DNA from: Pseudomonas fluorescens
GTDB lineage: Bacteria > Pseudomonadota > Gammaproteobacteria > Pseudomonadales > Pseudomonadaceae
Assembly (NCBI GenBank): GCA_902825215.1
Contig: LR782234.1
Location: forward strand, 5,907,001 to 5,971,000
DNA length: 64,000 nt
Direction of reading: 5' to 3'
The stretch's first letter is position 1. Each line of letters begins with the position of its first letter. Made by a program: the position numbers and the translations under genes. The notes under the pieces are model-generated. The model did not search any database and had not been told where the DNA came from. It saw only the letters and a list, made by a program, of their open reading frames with translations. Positions 52,138 to 60,462 of this stretch are shown here, piece by piece.

Positions 52138-52623
52138 TTAAGCCTGTCTCGCTTGCGGCTTGAGCCGCACGTAAAGGGTTTTACCGACCCGCGCCACCAG
52201 ATGGCCGGCGCCGTCATGAATATCGACCTGCAACTGCGGCAGGTATTTTTCGCCATCGGCGGTCTGCCGGCGGATCTCGGCGAGCAACGTCTCGTCGATG
52301 GTGAACCGGGCGAACACCGGGCCTTTGCCCGGCGCGATGAAATCGATGTCAGCGGCCTTGTCCCAGACGATGTAACGCGGACCAAGGTTTTCCATGAGCA
52401 TCAGCATGAAGAACGGATCAACCATCGAATACAGACTGCCGCCGAACTGGGTACCGACGTAGTTGCGGTTGTACCAGCCCAACCCCATCGACACCTGAAT
52501 GTCGCGAAAGTCATCGCTGATCTGCCGAACCCGCACCCCGGCGCCCAGATAGGGCGGGTAGAACGTCATCACCCAGCGCATCAGCCGCGCCTTGCCGAAC
52601 CTGGCGATCAACCACTTAAGCAT
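52138..52623 (-). CDS. DUF4442 hotdog-fold protein
   Basis: 161 residues from the ATG of MLKWLIARFGKARLMRWVMT; this start overlaps the ubiH stop by 8 bp. The longer frame to 53016 is an antisense-like shadow of ubiH in another phase. Hotdog features: NRNYVGTQFGGSLYSMVDPF with the HG/FGGS helix start, and ADIDFIAPGKGPVFARFTID. DUF4442 relatives are thioesterase-like. Position between two ubiquinone hydroxylase genes suggests an accessory role in that operon. It ends 3 nt before the next gene starts. Confidence 0.85.
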   Translation of the reverse strand: MLKWLIARFGKARLMRWVMTFYPPYLGAGVRVRQISDDFRDIQVSMGLGWYNRNYVGTQFGGSLYSMVDPFFMLMLMENLGPRYIVWDKAADIDFIAPGKGPVFARFTIDETLLAEIRRQTADGEKYLPQLQVDIHDGAGHLVARVGKTLYVRLKPQARQA

Positions 52624-53803
52624 CCGGTCGCGTTCCCAGGCCCATGGCCTGACGGGCAAACCAGCGCTTGGCCGGCGGCAGCAGCTCAAGGCCGAGCAGG
52701 CCGATGTTGCGCCCCAGCGAGACCAGCGGCTGAGTGCTGCCGAACAGGCGCGTGACCTGATCGGAAAAACCGACGGTGAGGTCCTGATCCAGCCGCTGGC
52801 GTTCGCGATAGGCCTGCAACGTGGCGAAATCGCCGAGCGCTTTATCGCTGGCCAGCAACGCGGCGGCCAGGGCATCGGCGTCACGCAACGACAGGTTGAA
52901 ACCCTGGCCGGCGATCGGATGCAGGCTGTGCGCAGCGTTGCCAAGCACGGCCAGATGCGAACGCACCTGCTCCTCGGCTTCAACCAGCGAAAGCGGATAC
53001 AGGTGCCGCGCGCCAACCTGTTTCAGCGTACCGAGGCGGTAACCGAACACGCCCTGCAACTCGGCGAGAAAATCCCGTTCGCTTAACTCGGCCAGACGCT
53101 GCGCGTCCATGCCCAGACGGGTCCAGACCAATGCGCAGCGGTTGTCCGGCAACGGCAGCAAGGCCATCGGGCCTTCGTCGGTAAAGCGCTCGAACGCCAT
53201 GCCGTTGTGCGCTTCGCTCGGGGTGATGTTGGCGATCAACGCGCTCTGGTTGTACGAACGCGTGCGCACGTTGATGCCCAACTGCTCGCGCAGCCCGGAG
53301 CGACCGCCATCGGCGAGCACCGCCAGATCGCATTCAAGGGTGGTTTCATCGTTGAGCGTCAGGCGATAGCCGTCGGGCAACGGCTCCATTCGCGAGACTT
53401 CGGCCGGGCAGCGCCAGGTGATCACGTCTTTGTCGAGGTGTTGCCACAGGCACTGGCCGAGCCAGGCGTTCTCCACCACATAGCCGAGCGCCGGCACGCC
53501 CTCTTCCATCGCCGACAAGCGCGCGGTGGAGAAGCGCCCGCGATCAGAAACGTGAATCTGCTTGATCGGCTCGGCTCGGCGGGAGATCTCCTGCCACACG
53601 CCCAGCCGTTGATAAATCTGCCGCGAGCCGAAAGACAGCGCCGACGAACGTGCGTCGTAGCTCGGCTGCCAGCTGTCGCCCGGGGCAAACGGTTCGATCA
53701 GGACGATTTTCCAGCCACGGGCCTTGGCCCCGGCCTGCAAAGCCAACGCCAGACTGGCGCCGACCAGACCGCCACCGATGATTGCCAGATTGACTCGACT
53801 CAT
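52616..53803 (-). CDS. ubiH: 2-octaprenyl-6-methoxyphenol hydroxylase UbiH
   Basis: 395 residues: GGGLVGASLALALQAGAKAR at the N-terminus, LAVLADGGRSGLREQLGINV in the middle, and LGNAAHSLHPIAGQGFNLSL near the C-terminus. The GNAAH variant of the usual GDAAH is typical for UbiH. It hydroxylates the ubiquinone ring at C1 on the cytoplasmic membrane. Its ATG overlaps the pepP stop by four nucleotides, as in the pepP-ubiH operon of many gamma-proteobacteria. Confidence 0.94.
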   Translation of the reverse strand: MSRVNLAIIGGGLVGASLALALQAGAKARGWKIVLIEPFAPGDSWQPSYDARSSALSFGSRQIYQRLGVWQEISRRAEPIKQIHVSDRGRFSTARLSAMEEGVPALGYVVENAWLGQCLWQHLDKDVITWRCPAEVSRMEPLPDGYRLTLNDETTLECDLAVLADGGRSGLREQLGINVRTRSYNQSALIANITPSEAHNGMAFERFTDEGPMALLPLPDNRCALVWTRLGMDAQRLAELSERDFLAELQGVFGYRLGTLKQVGARHLYPLSLVEAEEQVRSHLAVLGNAAHSLHPIAGQGFNLSLRDADALAAALLASDKALGDFATLQAYRERQRLDQDLTVGFSDQVTRLFGSTQPLVSLGRNIGLLGLELLPPAKRWFARQAMGLGTRPDA

Positions 53804-55134
53804 GCCGCGTGTGTCCTTGCCTGTGCCATCAACGCTTCGATTTCGGCGACGGTCTTCGGCACGCCGCCGGTGAGGATTTCACAACCGGTTCGGGTCACCA
53901 CCACGTCGTCCTCGATGCGCACACCAATGCCGCGCCATTTCTTCGCGACGTTCTGATTGTCCGGGGCGATGTAGATGCCCGGTTCCACGGTCAGCGCCAT
54001 GCCGACCTCCAGCACCCGCCATTCGCCGCCGACCTTATATTCGCCGACATCATGCACATCCATGCCCAGCCAGTGGCCGGCGCGGTGCATGTAAAAAGCC
54101 TTGTAGGCTTCGCCGGCGATCAACTCGTCTACGTTGCCCTGCAGCAAACCGAGTTTCACCAACCCCGTGGTGATCACTCGCACGGTCGCTTCATGCGCCT
54201 GATTCCAGTGCTTGTTCGGGGCGATTTCGGCAAAGGCCGCTTCCTGCGAGGCCAGCACCAATTCGTAGATCGCCTTCTGCTCCGGCGAAAACCGGCCATT
54301 GACCGGCCAGGTGCGGGTGATATCGCTGGCGTAGCAGTCGATCTCGCAACCGGCGTCGATCAACACCAGATCGCCATCCTTGAGCAGCGCGTCGTTCTGC
54401 TGGTAATGCAGAATGCAGCTGTTGCGCCCGGCGGCGACGATCGAGCCGTAGGCCGGCATCTTCGCCCCGCCCTTGCGAAATTCGTAATCCAGCTCGGCTT
54501 CGAGGCTGTATTCATAGAGGCCCGGGCGACTGGCCTGCATCGCGCGGATATGCGCTTGCGCCGAAATCCGCGCGGCTTCGCGCATCACTTTCACTTCTGC
54601 CGCCGATTTATACAGGCGCATGTCGTGCAGCAGATGATCCAGGGCAACGAATTCGTTCGGCGGCTGGGCGCCGAGGTGGGCCTTGGAGCGGATCACGTTG
54701 ATCCAGTCCATCAGGTGCCGGTCGAATTCGGCGTTGCTGCCCATCGCCGAATACACCCGGTCGCGACCTTCGATCAGGCCCGGCAGGATGTCGTCGATGT
54801 CAGTGATGGGAAAGGCGTCGGCGGCGCCGTACTCGCGGATTGCGCCTTCTTGTCCTGCGCGCAGGCCATCCCACAATTCGCGTTCGGCGTTGCGCTCACG
54901 ACAGAACAGGATGTATTCGCCGTGCTCACGACCGGGCATCAGCACGATGACGGCTTGTGGCTCGGGAAAACCGCTGAGGTACTGGAAGTCGCTGTCCTGG
55001 CGATAGACATGCTCGACGTCGCGGTTGCGGATCGCCACCGCGGCGGCGGGCAGGATTGCGATGCTGTTGGGTTCCATCTGCGCCATCAGCGCCTTGCGGC
55101 GCCGGCTGTATTCCGCTTTGGGGATATGGGTCAT
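53800..55134 (-). CDS. pepP: Xaa-Pro aminopeptidase PepP
   Basis: 444 residues, M24B family. Metal ligands are recognisable: two Asp in LIDAGCEIDCYASDITRTW, His in HRAGHWLGMDVHDVG, Glu in MALTVEPGIYIAP and Glu in GIGVRIEDDVVVT. It removes N-terminal residues preceding proline and is cytoplasmic with two manganese ions. The N-terminus MTHIPKAEYSRRRKALMAQM matches PepP. First or second gene of the ygfB-pepP-ubiH operon. Confidence 0.95.
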   Translation of the reverse strand: MTHIPKAEYSRRRKALMAQMEPNSIAILPAAAVAIRNRDVEHVYRQDSDFQYLSGFPEPQAVIVLMPGREHGEYILFCRERNAERELWDGLRAGQEGAIREYGAADAFPITDIDDILPGLIEGRDRVYSAMGSNAEFDRHLMDWINVIRSKAHLGAQPPNEFVALDHLLHDMRLYKSAAEVKVMREAARISAQAHIRAMQASRPGLYEYSLEAELDYEFRKGGAKMPAYGSIVAAGRNSCILHYQQNDALLKDGDLVLIDAGCEIDCYASDITRTWPVNGRFSPEQKAIYELVLASQEAAFAEIAPNKHWNQAHEATVRVITTGLVKLGLLQGNVDELIAGEAYKAFYMHRAGHWLGMDVHDVGEYKVGGEWRVLEVGMALTVEPGIYIAPDNQNVAKKWRGIGVRIEDDVVVTRTGCEILTGGVPKTVAEIEALMAQARTHAA

Positions 55135-55161
55135 GGGCAGATGGCTTTCCCTGGCACGCGA

Positions 55162-55716
55162 TTAATGCAGCGACGGTTTGGCGGCCGCTTCGTCGGTTTT
55201 CTTGGTTTCGGTGAACAGCAGCAACGGAGCGACGCGCAGGTACTCCATCACTTCCATGTAGTCGTTTTCGCCGTCATCGGACTCTTCCAGCGCGTCTTGC
55301 ACCTGGGCGATGGCGGCCAGATCCTGCAGCACTTCGGTGGCTTCCGTGCTCAAGGCATATTCGCGACGGGTCAGACCGAAGCCGGTAAGGAAGCCCTGGC
55401 ACCACTGGCCCAGTGCAGCCGCGCGCTCGGTGAGCGGTGCGTCGTCGGTCGGCAGCAGCAGAACAACGGTCATGTCGTCGCTGGTGAGCTCGCCCTTGAC
55501 CATCTCTTGCAGGCCGATCAGGGCGTTGCGGACGTTGTCCTGGATGTCGCCTTCGAGCAGTTCGCCGGCGTCGATCAGCCAGCCTTCGTGGTCGAAGCCG
55601 GCGCCGGCGCAACTGCGTCCGAGCAGCACGCCGTGCAGTTCGGCAGGCGAGACGTTGTGGCCGCTGGCAGTCAGCAGGGTGGCAAAGGCTTGGTACGGGG
55701 AATTCGCAATGGTCAT
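55162..55716 (-). CDS. ygfB: UPF0149 family protein YgfB
   Basis: 184 residues: PAELHGVLLGRSCAGAGFDH at the N-terminus, LGQWCQGFLTGFGLTRREYA in the middle and NDYMEVMEYLRVAPLLLF at the end are UPF0149/YgfB signatures. The E. coli gene also lies upstream of pepP. In P. aeruginosa YgfB has been reported to damp ampDh3 expression and so affect beta-lactam tolerance; whether this holds here is unknown. Divergent from the zapB-like gene. Confidence 0.92.
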   Translation of the reverse strand: MTIANSPYQAFATLLTASGHNVSPAELHGVLLGRSCAGAGFDHEGWLIDAGELLEGDIQDNVRNALIGLQEMVKGELTSDDMTVVLLLPTDDAPLTERAAALGQWCQGFLTGFGLTRREYALSTEATEVLQDLAAIAQVQDALEESDDGENDYMEVMEYLRVAPLLLFTETKKTDEAAAKPSLH

Positions 55717-55846
55717 GGGCAGCTAGGCGCCAGACGGCGCTATGTCTAGAATGAAGGCCTTGTATCCTACATCGACAGACTCGCCAAGACTATTAAAGGC
55801 TGTCCGCCAGCTATCCCATCAGACAGACTCCAACCCAGTGGACACA

Positions 55847-56056
55847 ATGGAAGACACCGACCTGCAAGCGCTGATGGCCAGACTCGAACTGCTGATTGGC
55901 CGAGTCGAGCAACTAAAGAGTCAAAACGCACTCTTACTAGCTCAGGAAAAGACCTGGCGCGAGGAACGCGCTCACCTCATTGAAAAAAACGAAATCGCCC
56001 GGCGTAAGGTCGAATCGATGATTTCGCGCCTCAAGGCCCTGGAGCAAGACTCATGA
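55847..56056 (+). CDS. TIGR02449-type coiled-coil protein (ZapB-like)
   Basis: 69 residues from the ATG of MEDTDLQALMARLELLIGRV. Almost the whole protein is one predicted coiled coil with heptad leucines (LMARLELLIGRVEQLKSQNA, then LLLAQEKTWREERAHLIEKN). The longer frame from 55742 is non-coding leader. It overlaps zapA by four nucleotides, so the two are co-translated. The size, coiled coil and linkage to zapA point to a ZapB-like divisome role, which is inferred. Confidence 0.85.
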   Translation: MEDTDLQALMARLELLIGRVEQLKSQNALLLAQEKTWREERAHLIEKNEIARRKVESMISRLKALEQDS

Positions 56057-56370
56057 GTTCAAGCAATAGCGTCACCGTGCAGATCCTCGACAAAGAATAT
56101 TCGATCATCTGCCCGCCGGAAGAACGCAGCAATCTGGTCAGTGCCGCGCGCTACCTCGACGGCAAGATGCGCGAGATCCGCAGCAGCGGCAAAGTCATCG
56201 GCGCCGATCGCATTGCCGTGATGGCCGCGCTGAACATCACCCACGACCTGTTGCACAAAGAAGAGCGCCCGGACATCCAGGCCAGCGGTTCGACCCGCGA
56301 ACAGGTGCGCGACTTGCTCGATCGTGTCGATCTGGTCCTGGCCGACGATCAGAGCACCGTCAAGGGCTGA
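56053..56370 (+). CDS. zapA: Cell division protein ZapA
   Basis: 105 residues with the ZapA head domain (VTVQILDKEYSIICPPEERS, LVSAARYLDGKMREIRSSGK, VIGADRIAVMAALNITHDLL) and a C-terminal helix (REQVRDLLDRVDLVLADDQS). It cross-links FtsZ protofilaments at the Z-ring. Overlaps the ZapB-like gene at its start and is followed directly by 6S RNA, the conserved gamma-proteobacterial arrangement. Confidence 0.94.
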   Translation: MSSSNSVTVQILDKEYSIICPPEERSNLVSAARYLDGKMREIRSSGKVIGADRIAVMAALNITHDLLHKEERPDIQASGSTREQVRDLLDRVDLVLADDQSTVKG

Positions 56371-56389
56371 TTCGACTGGCAGCTTGAGG

Positions 56390-56395
56390 TATACT
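56390..56395 (+). promoter_or_regulatory. -10 box of the 6S RNA promoter
   Basis: TATACT, 20 nt after the zapA stop, six nucleotides before the expected 5' end of 6S RNA. A clear -35 box at standard spacing is not obvious. Confidence 0.55.
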
Positions 56396-56398
56396 CGC

Positions 56399-56579
56399 GG
56401 CACTCCCTGGGGTGCTTGCCAGTTGACGATGTCCCGGAGCCGATTCGCACTACCCTGGAAGTTGCACGTTGGGCTGGTGTGCATGTCCGCTAGACGGAAA
56501 GCCTTAAAGTCTACTGCTTCTTCCACCTTGAACTTTCGGGTTCAAGGGCTGAGTTGACAGCGGTACATCCGGGGAGCCT
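56399..56579 (+). ncRNA. ssrS: 6S RNA
   Basis: About 180 nt between zapA and ygfA, the conserved place of ssrS. The 5' segment (GGCACTCCCTGGGGTGCTTG) can pair with the 3' segment (TACATCCGGGGAGCC) to close the long stem, leaving the central bubble that mimics an open promoter and binds sigma-70 RNA polymerase. Inner complementarity such as CTTGAACTTTCGGGTTCAAG forms a local hairpin. The ends are approximate. No protein frame here is credible. A terminator follows. Confidence 0.9.
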
Positions 56580-56586
56580 GATTCGA

Positions 56587-56623
56587 ATCCGATGTCGGTT
56601 TATGCCGACATCGGATTTTTTAT
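56587..56623 (+). terminator. Intrinsic terminator downstream of 6S RNA
   Basis: Perfect stem ATCCGATGTCGG / CCGACATCGGAT with a 6-nt loop followed by TTTTT. Confidence 0.9.
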
Positions 56624-56659
56624 GCGTACGTTTTTGCATCCATCTGCCGAAGCCGAACC

Positions 56660-57262
56660 ATGACCGAACCCGCGCTGCTGCCCCGCCCGCAACTCCGCCG
56701 CCTGCTGCGCAAGGCGCGCCGCTCGCTGAGCAAAGCCGAGCAACACCAGGCTGCCAAAGGCCTGTTCCGGCAACTGGCGCAAGACCCGCATTTTCGTCGG
56801 GCGAAACACATTTCCCTCTATTTGCCCACTGACGGCGAAATCGATCCGCGCCTGCTGCTGCGCGAAGCCCAGCGCCGGGGCAAGGCAACCTATCTGCCGG
56901 TACTCAGCGCCTGGCCGCGGACCAAGATGGTTTTCCAGCGGGTTCGTCCCGGTGAAAAGCTCAAACCCAATCGCTTTCGCATTCTCGAGCCGCAGGCCAA
57001 TCTGAGTCGGCAACGCAAGGTCTGGGCACTGGATCTGGTGCTGTTGCCACTGGTCGGGTTCGACGATGTCGGCGGGCGACTGGGCATGGGCGGCGGTTTC
57101 TATGATCGCAGCCTCGCCTATCTGGGCCGGCGCCAGAACTGGCGCAAGCCGACGCTATTGGGCCTGGCCCATGAATGTCAGAAGGTCGAACGTCTGGCGC
57201 AGGCGAGCTGGGATGTACCGTTACAGGGCACGGTCACCGACAAGGCGTGGTATTTCGCGTGA
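56660..57262 (+). CDS. ygfA: 5-formyltetrahydrofolate cyclo-ligase
   Basis: 200 residues: RRLLRKARRSLSKAEQHQAA with the ATP-binding basic region, HISLYLPTDGEIDPRLLLRE, and the family signature VLLPLVGFDDVGGRLGMGGGFYDRSLAYL. It converts 5-formyl-THF to 5,10-methenyl-THF with ATP, returning the inhibitory folate to the one-carbon pool that GcvT feeds. It sits directly downstream of 6S RNA, as in E. coli ygfA. Confidence 0.95.
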   Translation: MTEPALLPRPQLRRLLRKARRSLSKAEQHQAAKGLFRQLAQDPHFRRAKHISLYLPTDGEIDPRLLLREAQRRGKATYLPVLSAWPRTKMVFQRVRPGEKLKPNRFRILEPQANLSRQRKVWALDLVLLPLVGFDDVGGRLGMGGGFYDRSLAYLGRRQNWRKPTLLGLAHECQKVERLAQASWDVPLQGTVTDKAWYFA

Positions 57263-57301
57263 CAGGACGCCGCCAGAACAGCGGCGTCGAAGAAGACTGT
57301 T

Positions 57302-57457
57302 TCAGCGCTTGAAGGCCGTCGACTGTTGCACTTGTTGTGCAATCTCAATCGGTGCATCCGCCTTGTTCGCCCACAGGCTCTGCGCGTAACCGGTGGTCAC
57401 GACGCCCAGGCCGAACAAAATTACCAAAGTCCATAGTAGATCCGGTTTGCGTTTCAT
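57302..57457 (-). CDS. 51-residue small membrane or exported protein
   Basis: A short frame with a strong GAGGGGGG ribosome site 5 nt before the ATG at 57457. The peptide starts MKRKPDLLWTLVILFGLGVV, a basic start followed by one hydrophobic segment (residues 8-25), then a polar tail ANKADAPIEIAQQVQQSTAF ending in KR. The layout fits a small type II membrane protein or a lipidless secreted peptide. Location between ygfA and the EVE-domain gene. I recall similar short conserved proteins in pseudomonads but cannot name a family. Confidence 0.65.
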   Translation of the reverse strand: MKRKPDLLWTLVILFGLGVVTTGYAQSLWANKADAPIEIAQQVQQSTAFKR

Positions 57458-57654
57458 CGATTGCCCCCCTCAAGGCACATCATCACGATGACAGCAGCGG
57501 TTTCCGTGTGTAGGCCGTGCAGCAGCGTCAAGCTTTAAAGGCCGGCATTTTGCGACAACGTGAACCTGTGCGCAAACGCTGACGTCAACCGACTGTCGGT
57601 TTGTCATAAAATTGCCCGACAACCTGCCCAACGACCGTTTCAGGAGCACCCAAC

Positions 57655-58107
57655 ATGGCCTATTGGCTGATGAAATCCGAGCCCGACGAGCTCTCGATCA
57701 AAGGCCTGGAAAAGCTCGGCAAGGCGCGCTGGGACGGGGTTCGCAATTATCAGGCGCGCAATTTCCTGCGGGCAATGGCGGTAGGCGATGAATTCTTTTT
57801 CTATCATTCCAGTTGCCCGGAGCCGGGGATTGCCGGCATCGGCAGGATCATCGAAGCGGCGTACCCGGACCCCACCGCACTGGAGCCGGAAAGTCATTAC
57901 TTCGATCCCAAGGCTACGGCGGAGAAAAACGCCTGGAGCGCGATTGATGTCGAGCACGTCGAGACGTTTGCGCGAGTGCTGAAACTGGATTATCTGAAGC
58001 AGCAGACCGCGCTGGCCGAGATGCCACTGGTGCAGAAGGGCTCGCGGTTGTCGGTGATGCCGGTGACAGCGGAGCAGTGGGCGGCGGTGATTGCGCTCAA
58101 GCCCTGA
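57655..58107 (+). CDS. EVE domain protein
   Basis: 150 residues, the full single-domain size. Starts MAYWLMKSEPDELSIKGLEK, then ARWDGVRNYQARNFLRAMAV and DEFFFYHSSCPEPGIAGIGR, the classical EVE (PUA-like) signature shared with human THYN1. The fold is expected to bind modified bases or nucleic acids. Ribosome site CAGGAGCACCCAAC. Single gene between a 51-residue divergent ORF and a REPIN. Confidence 0.93.
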   Translation: MAYWLMKSEPDELSIKGLEKLGKARWDGVRNYQARNFLRAMAVGDEFFFYHSSCPEPGIAGIGRIIEAAYPDPTALEPESHYFDPKATAEKNAWSAIDVEHVETFARVLKLDYLKQQTALAEMPLVQKGSRLSVMPVTAEQWAAVIALKP

Positions 58108-58130
58108 TTCATTTGGCGCCTGCCAAAATG

Positions 58131-58226
58131 CAATCGCTGGCAAGCCAGCTCCCACAGGGATTTTCAGTGGGCACATAATTTGTGACCATCCGAAAAACCT
58201 GTGGGAGCTGGCTTGCCAGCGATGGG
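58131..58226. repeat. REPIN, GAGCTGGCTTGCCAGC class
   Basis: Inverted arms AATCGCTGGCAAGCCAGCTC and GTGGGAGCTGGCTTGCCAGC with a ~45-bp spacer, between the convergent EVE-domain and FliL-like genes. Confidence 0.9.
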
Positions 58227-58248
58227 ACCCGCCCGGACAACGGATGAC

Positions 58249-58656
58249 TTATTGAATGATCAGGTTGTTGAACAACAGATCCTCAACCACCGGCTTGCCG
58301 GTCTCATCATTCATCACTTGCTGCGTCTGCTTCAGCGCTTCCTGACGCAGTTTTTCCTTGCCTTCGATGCTGCCCATCGCTTCGGTGCTCTGCTGTGTGA
58401 ACAGTGCCACCAATTGATTGCGGATCAGCGGCTCGTTGGCCTTGACCAGTTTGGTCGCTTCTTCACCGGTCACGCGCAGGGCCACATCGGCCTTGTAGAC
58501 CTTGAGCTTGGGCGTGCCATCGAGGCCGTAATTGCCGACGAACGGCGGGCTCAGGGTGATGTAATTGACCTTCGGCGCTTCGCCTTCTTTGGCTTCTTCG
58601 GCCAGCGCTGCCACAGGCAGAGACAGGGCCAGCAACAACATGATCCACGCTTTCAC
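58249..58656 (-). CDS. FliL-like periplasmic protein, GTG start
   Basis: 135 residues from the GTG at 58656 (GGAGCGAATT just upstream); an ATG four codons later is the alternative. A signal peptide or anchor (VKAWIMLLLALSLPVAALAE) is followed by YITLSPPFVGNYGLDGTPKL, VYKADVALRVTGEEATKLVK and LIRNQLVALFTQQSTEAMGS, the FliL pattern. No flagellar genes are near, and a cleavable signal is unlike classical FliL, so it is better treated as a FliL-fold paralogue of unknown role. Confidence 0.82.
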   Translation of the reverse strand: MKAWIMLLLALSLPVAALAEEAKEGEAPKVNYITLSPPFVGNYGLDGTPKLKVYKADVALRVTGEEATKLVKANEPLIRNQLVALFTQQSTEAMGSIEGKEKLRQEALKQTQQVMNDETGKPVVEDLLFNNLIIQ

Positions 58657-58806
58657 AATTCGCTCCTTATCCGGTTTGCGGCCTAGCATAACGACCCGCC
58701 GCACAAGCACAAGCTTATGCCTGACTATCAGGGCCGGGCATGCTCGTTGACCCGTTGATTCACACACCTACACTTATCGGCCATCACTCCCAAAGGAATA
58801 GCCCTG

Positions 58807-59784
58807 ATGAAAGCCGTGCTGTGCAAAGCCTTCGGCCCTGCCGAATCGCTGGTGCTGGAAGACGTCGCCAGTCCTGTCGCCAAGAAGAATGAAATCCTGC
58901 TGGACGTGCACGCCGCCGGGGTCAATTTCCCGGACACGCTGATCATCGAGGGCAAGTACCAGTTCAAGCCGCCCTTTCCGTTCTCGCCGGGTGGTGAAGC
59001 GGCTGGCGTGGTTCGCGAAGTCGGGGAAAAGATCAGCCACCTGAAAGTCGGCGACCGGGTCATGGCCCTGACCGGCTGGGGCAGTTTTGCCGAGCAGGTC
59101 GCGGTGCCCGGCTACAACGTGCTGCCGATTCCGCCGTCGATGGATTTCAATACGGCCGCCGCGTTCAGCATGACTTATGGCACCTCGATGCACGCGCTCA
59201 AGCAACGCGCCAACCTGCAGCCAGGTGAAACCTTACTGGTGCTTGGTGCCTCCGGCGGTGTCGGTCTGGCGGCAGTGGAAATCGGCAAGGCCATGGGCGC
59301 GCGGGTCATCGCTGCGGCCAGCAGCGCCGAAAAGCTCGAAGTAGCCAAAGCCGCTGGCGCCGATGAGCTGATCAATTACAGCGAAGCCAATCTGAAGGAT
59401 GAAATCAAACGCCTCACCGACGGCCAGGGCGCCGACGTGATCTACGACCCGGTCGGCGGCGACCTGTTCGATCAGGCCATCCGCGCCATCGCCTGGAACG
59501 GCAGGCTGCTGGTGGTCGGCTTCGCCAGCGGGCGCATACCAGAGCTGCCGGTCAACCTCGCGTTGCTCAAAGGCGCGGCCGTGCTCGGCGTGTTCTGGGG
59601 CTCATTCGCCCAGCGCCAGCCGCAGGACAACGCGGCCAACTTTGCGCAACTGTTCGGCTGGTTCGCCGAGGGCAAGTTGAAACCGCTGGTATCGCAGGTT
59701 TATCCACTGAGCCATGCGGCGCAGGCGATCAATGATCTGGGGCGGCGCAAGGCAGTTGGTAAGGTCGTGGTGCAGGTGCGCTGA
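58807..59784 (+). CDS. NADPH:quinone oxidoreductase-like zinc-free MDR enzyme
   Basis: 325 residues, medium-chain dehydrogenase/reductase fold. The N-terminal GroES-like domain holds NEILLDVHAAGVNFPDTLII and PFPFSPGGEAAGVVREVGEK; no structural-zinc Cys cluster is seen. The nucleotide motif is LVLGASGGVGLAAVEIGKAM with the NADPH-type segment AAASSAEKLEVAKAAGADEL. Probably reduces quinones or enones. Divergent from the FliL-like gene; in P. aeruginosa a similar gene also lies just before glpT. Confidence 0.9.
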   Translation: MKAVLCKAFGPAESLVLEDVASPVAKKNEILLDVHAAGVNFPDTLIIEGKYQFKPPFPFSPGGEAAGVVREVGEKISHLKVGDRVMALTGWGSFAEQVAVPGYNVLPIPPSMDFNTAAAFSMTYGTSMHALKQRANLQPGETLLVLGASGGVGLAAVEIGKAMGARVIAAASSAEKLEVAKAAGADELINYSEANLKDEIKRLTDGQGADVIYDPVGGDLFDQAIRAIAWNGRLLVVGFASGRIPELPVNLALLKGAAVLGVFWGSFAQRQPQDNAANFAQLFGWFAEGKLKPLVSQVYPLSHAAQAINDLGRRKAVGKVVVQVR

Positions 59785-59841
59785 GCCCACAGAGCGATCC
59801 GGGGCAGTCGCCCGGATCGTTCTGGCGCTTGAGGCCGCGGC

Positions 59842-60462
59842 TCATAAAAGCTGGCGAATGTCCTCAGGTAGCAAAGTCATGAACTTGCTCGTGGGCCGCT
59901 CCCGACACCGTACAACGATGTCAGATACCCTTCGGTTGAGCTTGGCGATAAGAGACAAACGTTGCTCGTTCGATAACTGATGCTGGAAGAACGTATTCGA
60001 CAGGTAGCCACGTGTGTAATGGAACGGCAGGGAATCGACCCAGGAATATTCCGCCACATTCGCCAGGTGGGCATTCACCTCTCGACACGGTAGCGCCTTG
60101 ATCCATTGATTGATGCCGGGTGGGGCCTGGAGGCGAAAGCCCAGCGGCGCGACAACCTCCTGCTCGGCCGGTTTATCGCCCTCGACCGTCCACGGCTTGA
60201 ATCGCCAGTCCTTGACCGCCGCCAGGGCGGACTCCGCCAGCGCCGGGTGATCACTTTGCAGGACACTGACTTTGTTCACCGAGCCATCGGCATGCACGGT
60301 GAATGAGACCCTCACGTCTCCGGTGATTCCGGCTCGCTGCAATACCCGCGGATACTCAGGACCGGGATTGGATTCGGGGATCAGAAACACTTCACCTGCC
60401 TGACTCGTAGTGGCTGACACCAACAGCAACAGCAACAGCAACAGCATGCCTATCCAGTTCAT
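59842..60462 (-). CDS. TonB C-terminal-domain protein with extra C-terminal region
   Basis: 206 residues. A signal peptide with an unusual poly-Leu core (MLLLLLLLLVSATTSQA) is followed at once by a TonB-C domain (YPRVLQRAGITGDVRVSFTV, SVNKVSVLQSDHPALAESAL, AVKDWRFKPWTVEGD, residues ~37-110). The last ~95 residues (HYTRGYLSNTFFQHQLSNEQ region) match nothing I know. There is no Pro-rich spanner and no ExbB/ExbD neighbour, so this is not a classical energy transducer. The Leu stretch is encoded by a CAACAG hexamer repeat. Confidence 0.8.
   Translation of the reverse strand: MNWIGMLLLLLLLLVSATTSQAGEVFLIPESNPGPEYPRVLQRAGITGDVRVSFTVHADGSVNKVSVLQSDHPALAESALAAVKDWRFKPWTVEGDKPAEQEVVAPLGFRLQAPPGINQWIKALPCREVNAHLANVAEYSWVDSLPFHYTRGYLSNTFFQHQLSNEQRLSLIAKLNRRVSDIVVRCRERPTSKFMTLLPEDIRQLL
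60421..60445. repeat. CAACAG hexanucleotide tract in a signal-peptide coding region
   Basis: Four CAACAG units in tandem encode alternating Leu codons in the hydrophobic core of the TonB-C protein signal peptide. Copy changes would stay in frame and alter the core length. Confidence 0.75.

Noticed and set aside
52624..53016. N-terminal extension of the DUF4442 gene
   Set aside because: The frame stays open through ubiH, but the sequence there is ubiH in another phase; the ATG at 52623 gives the normal length of the family.
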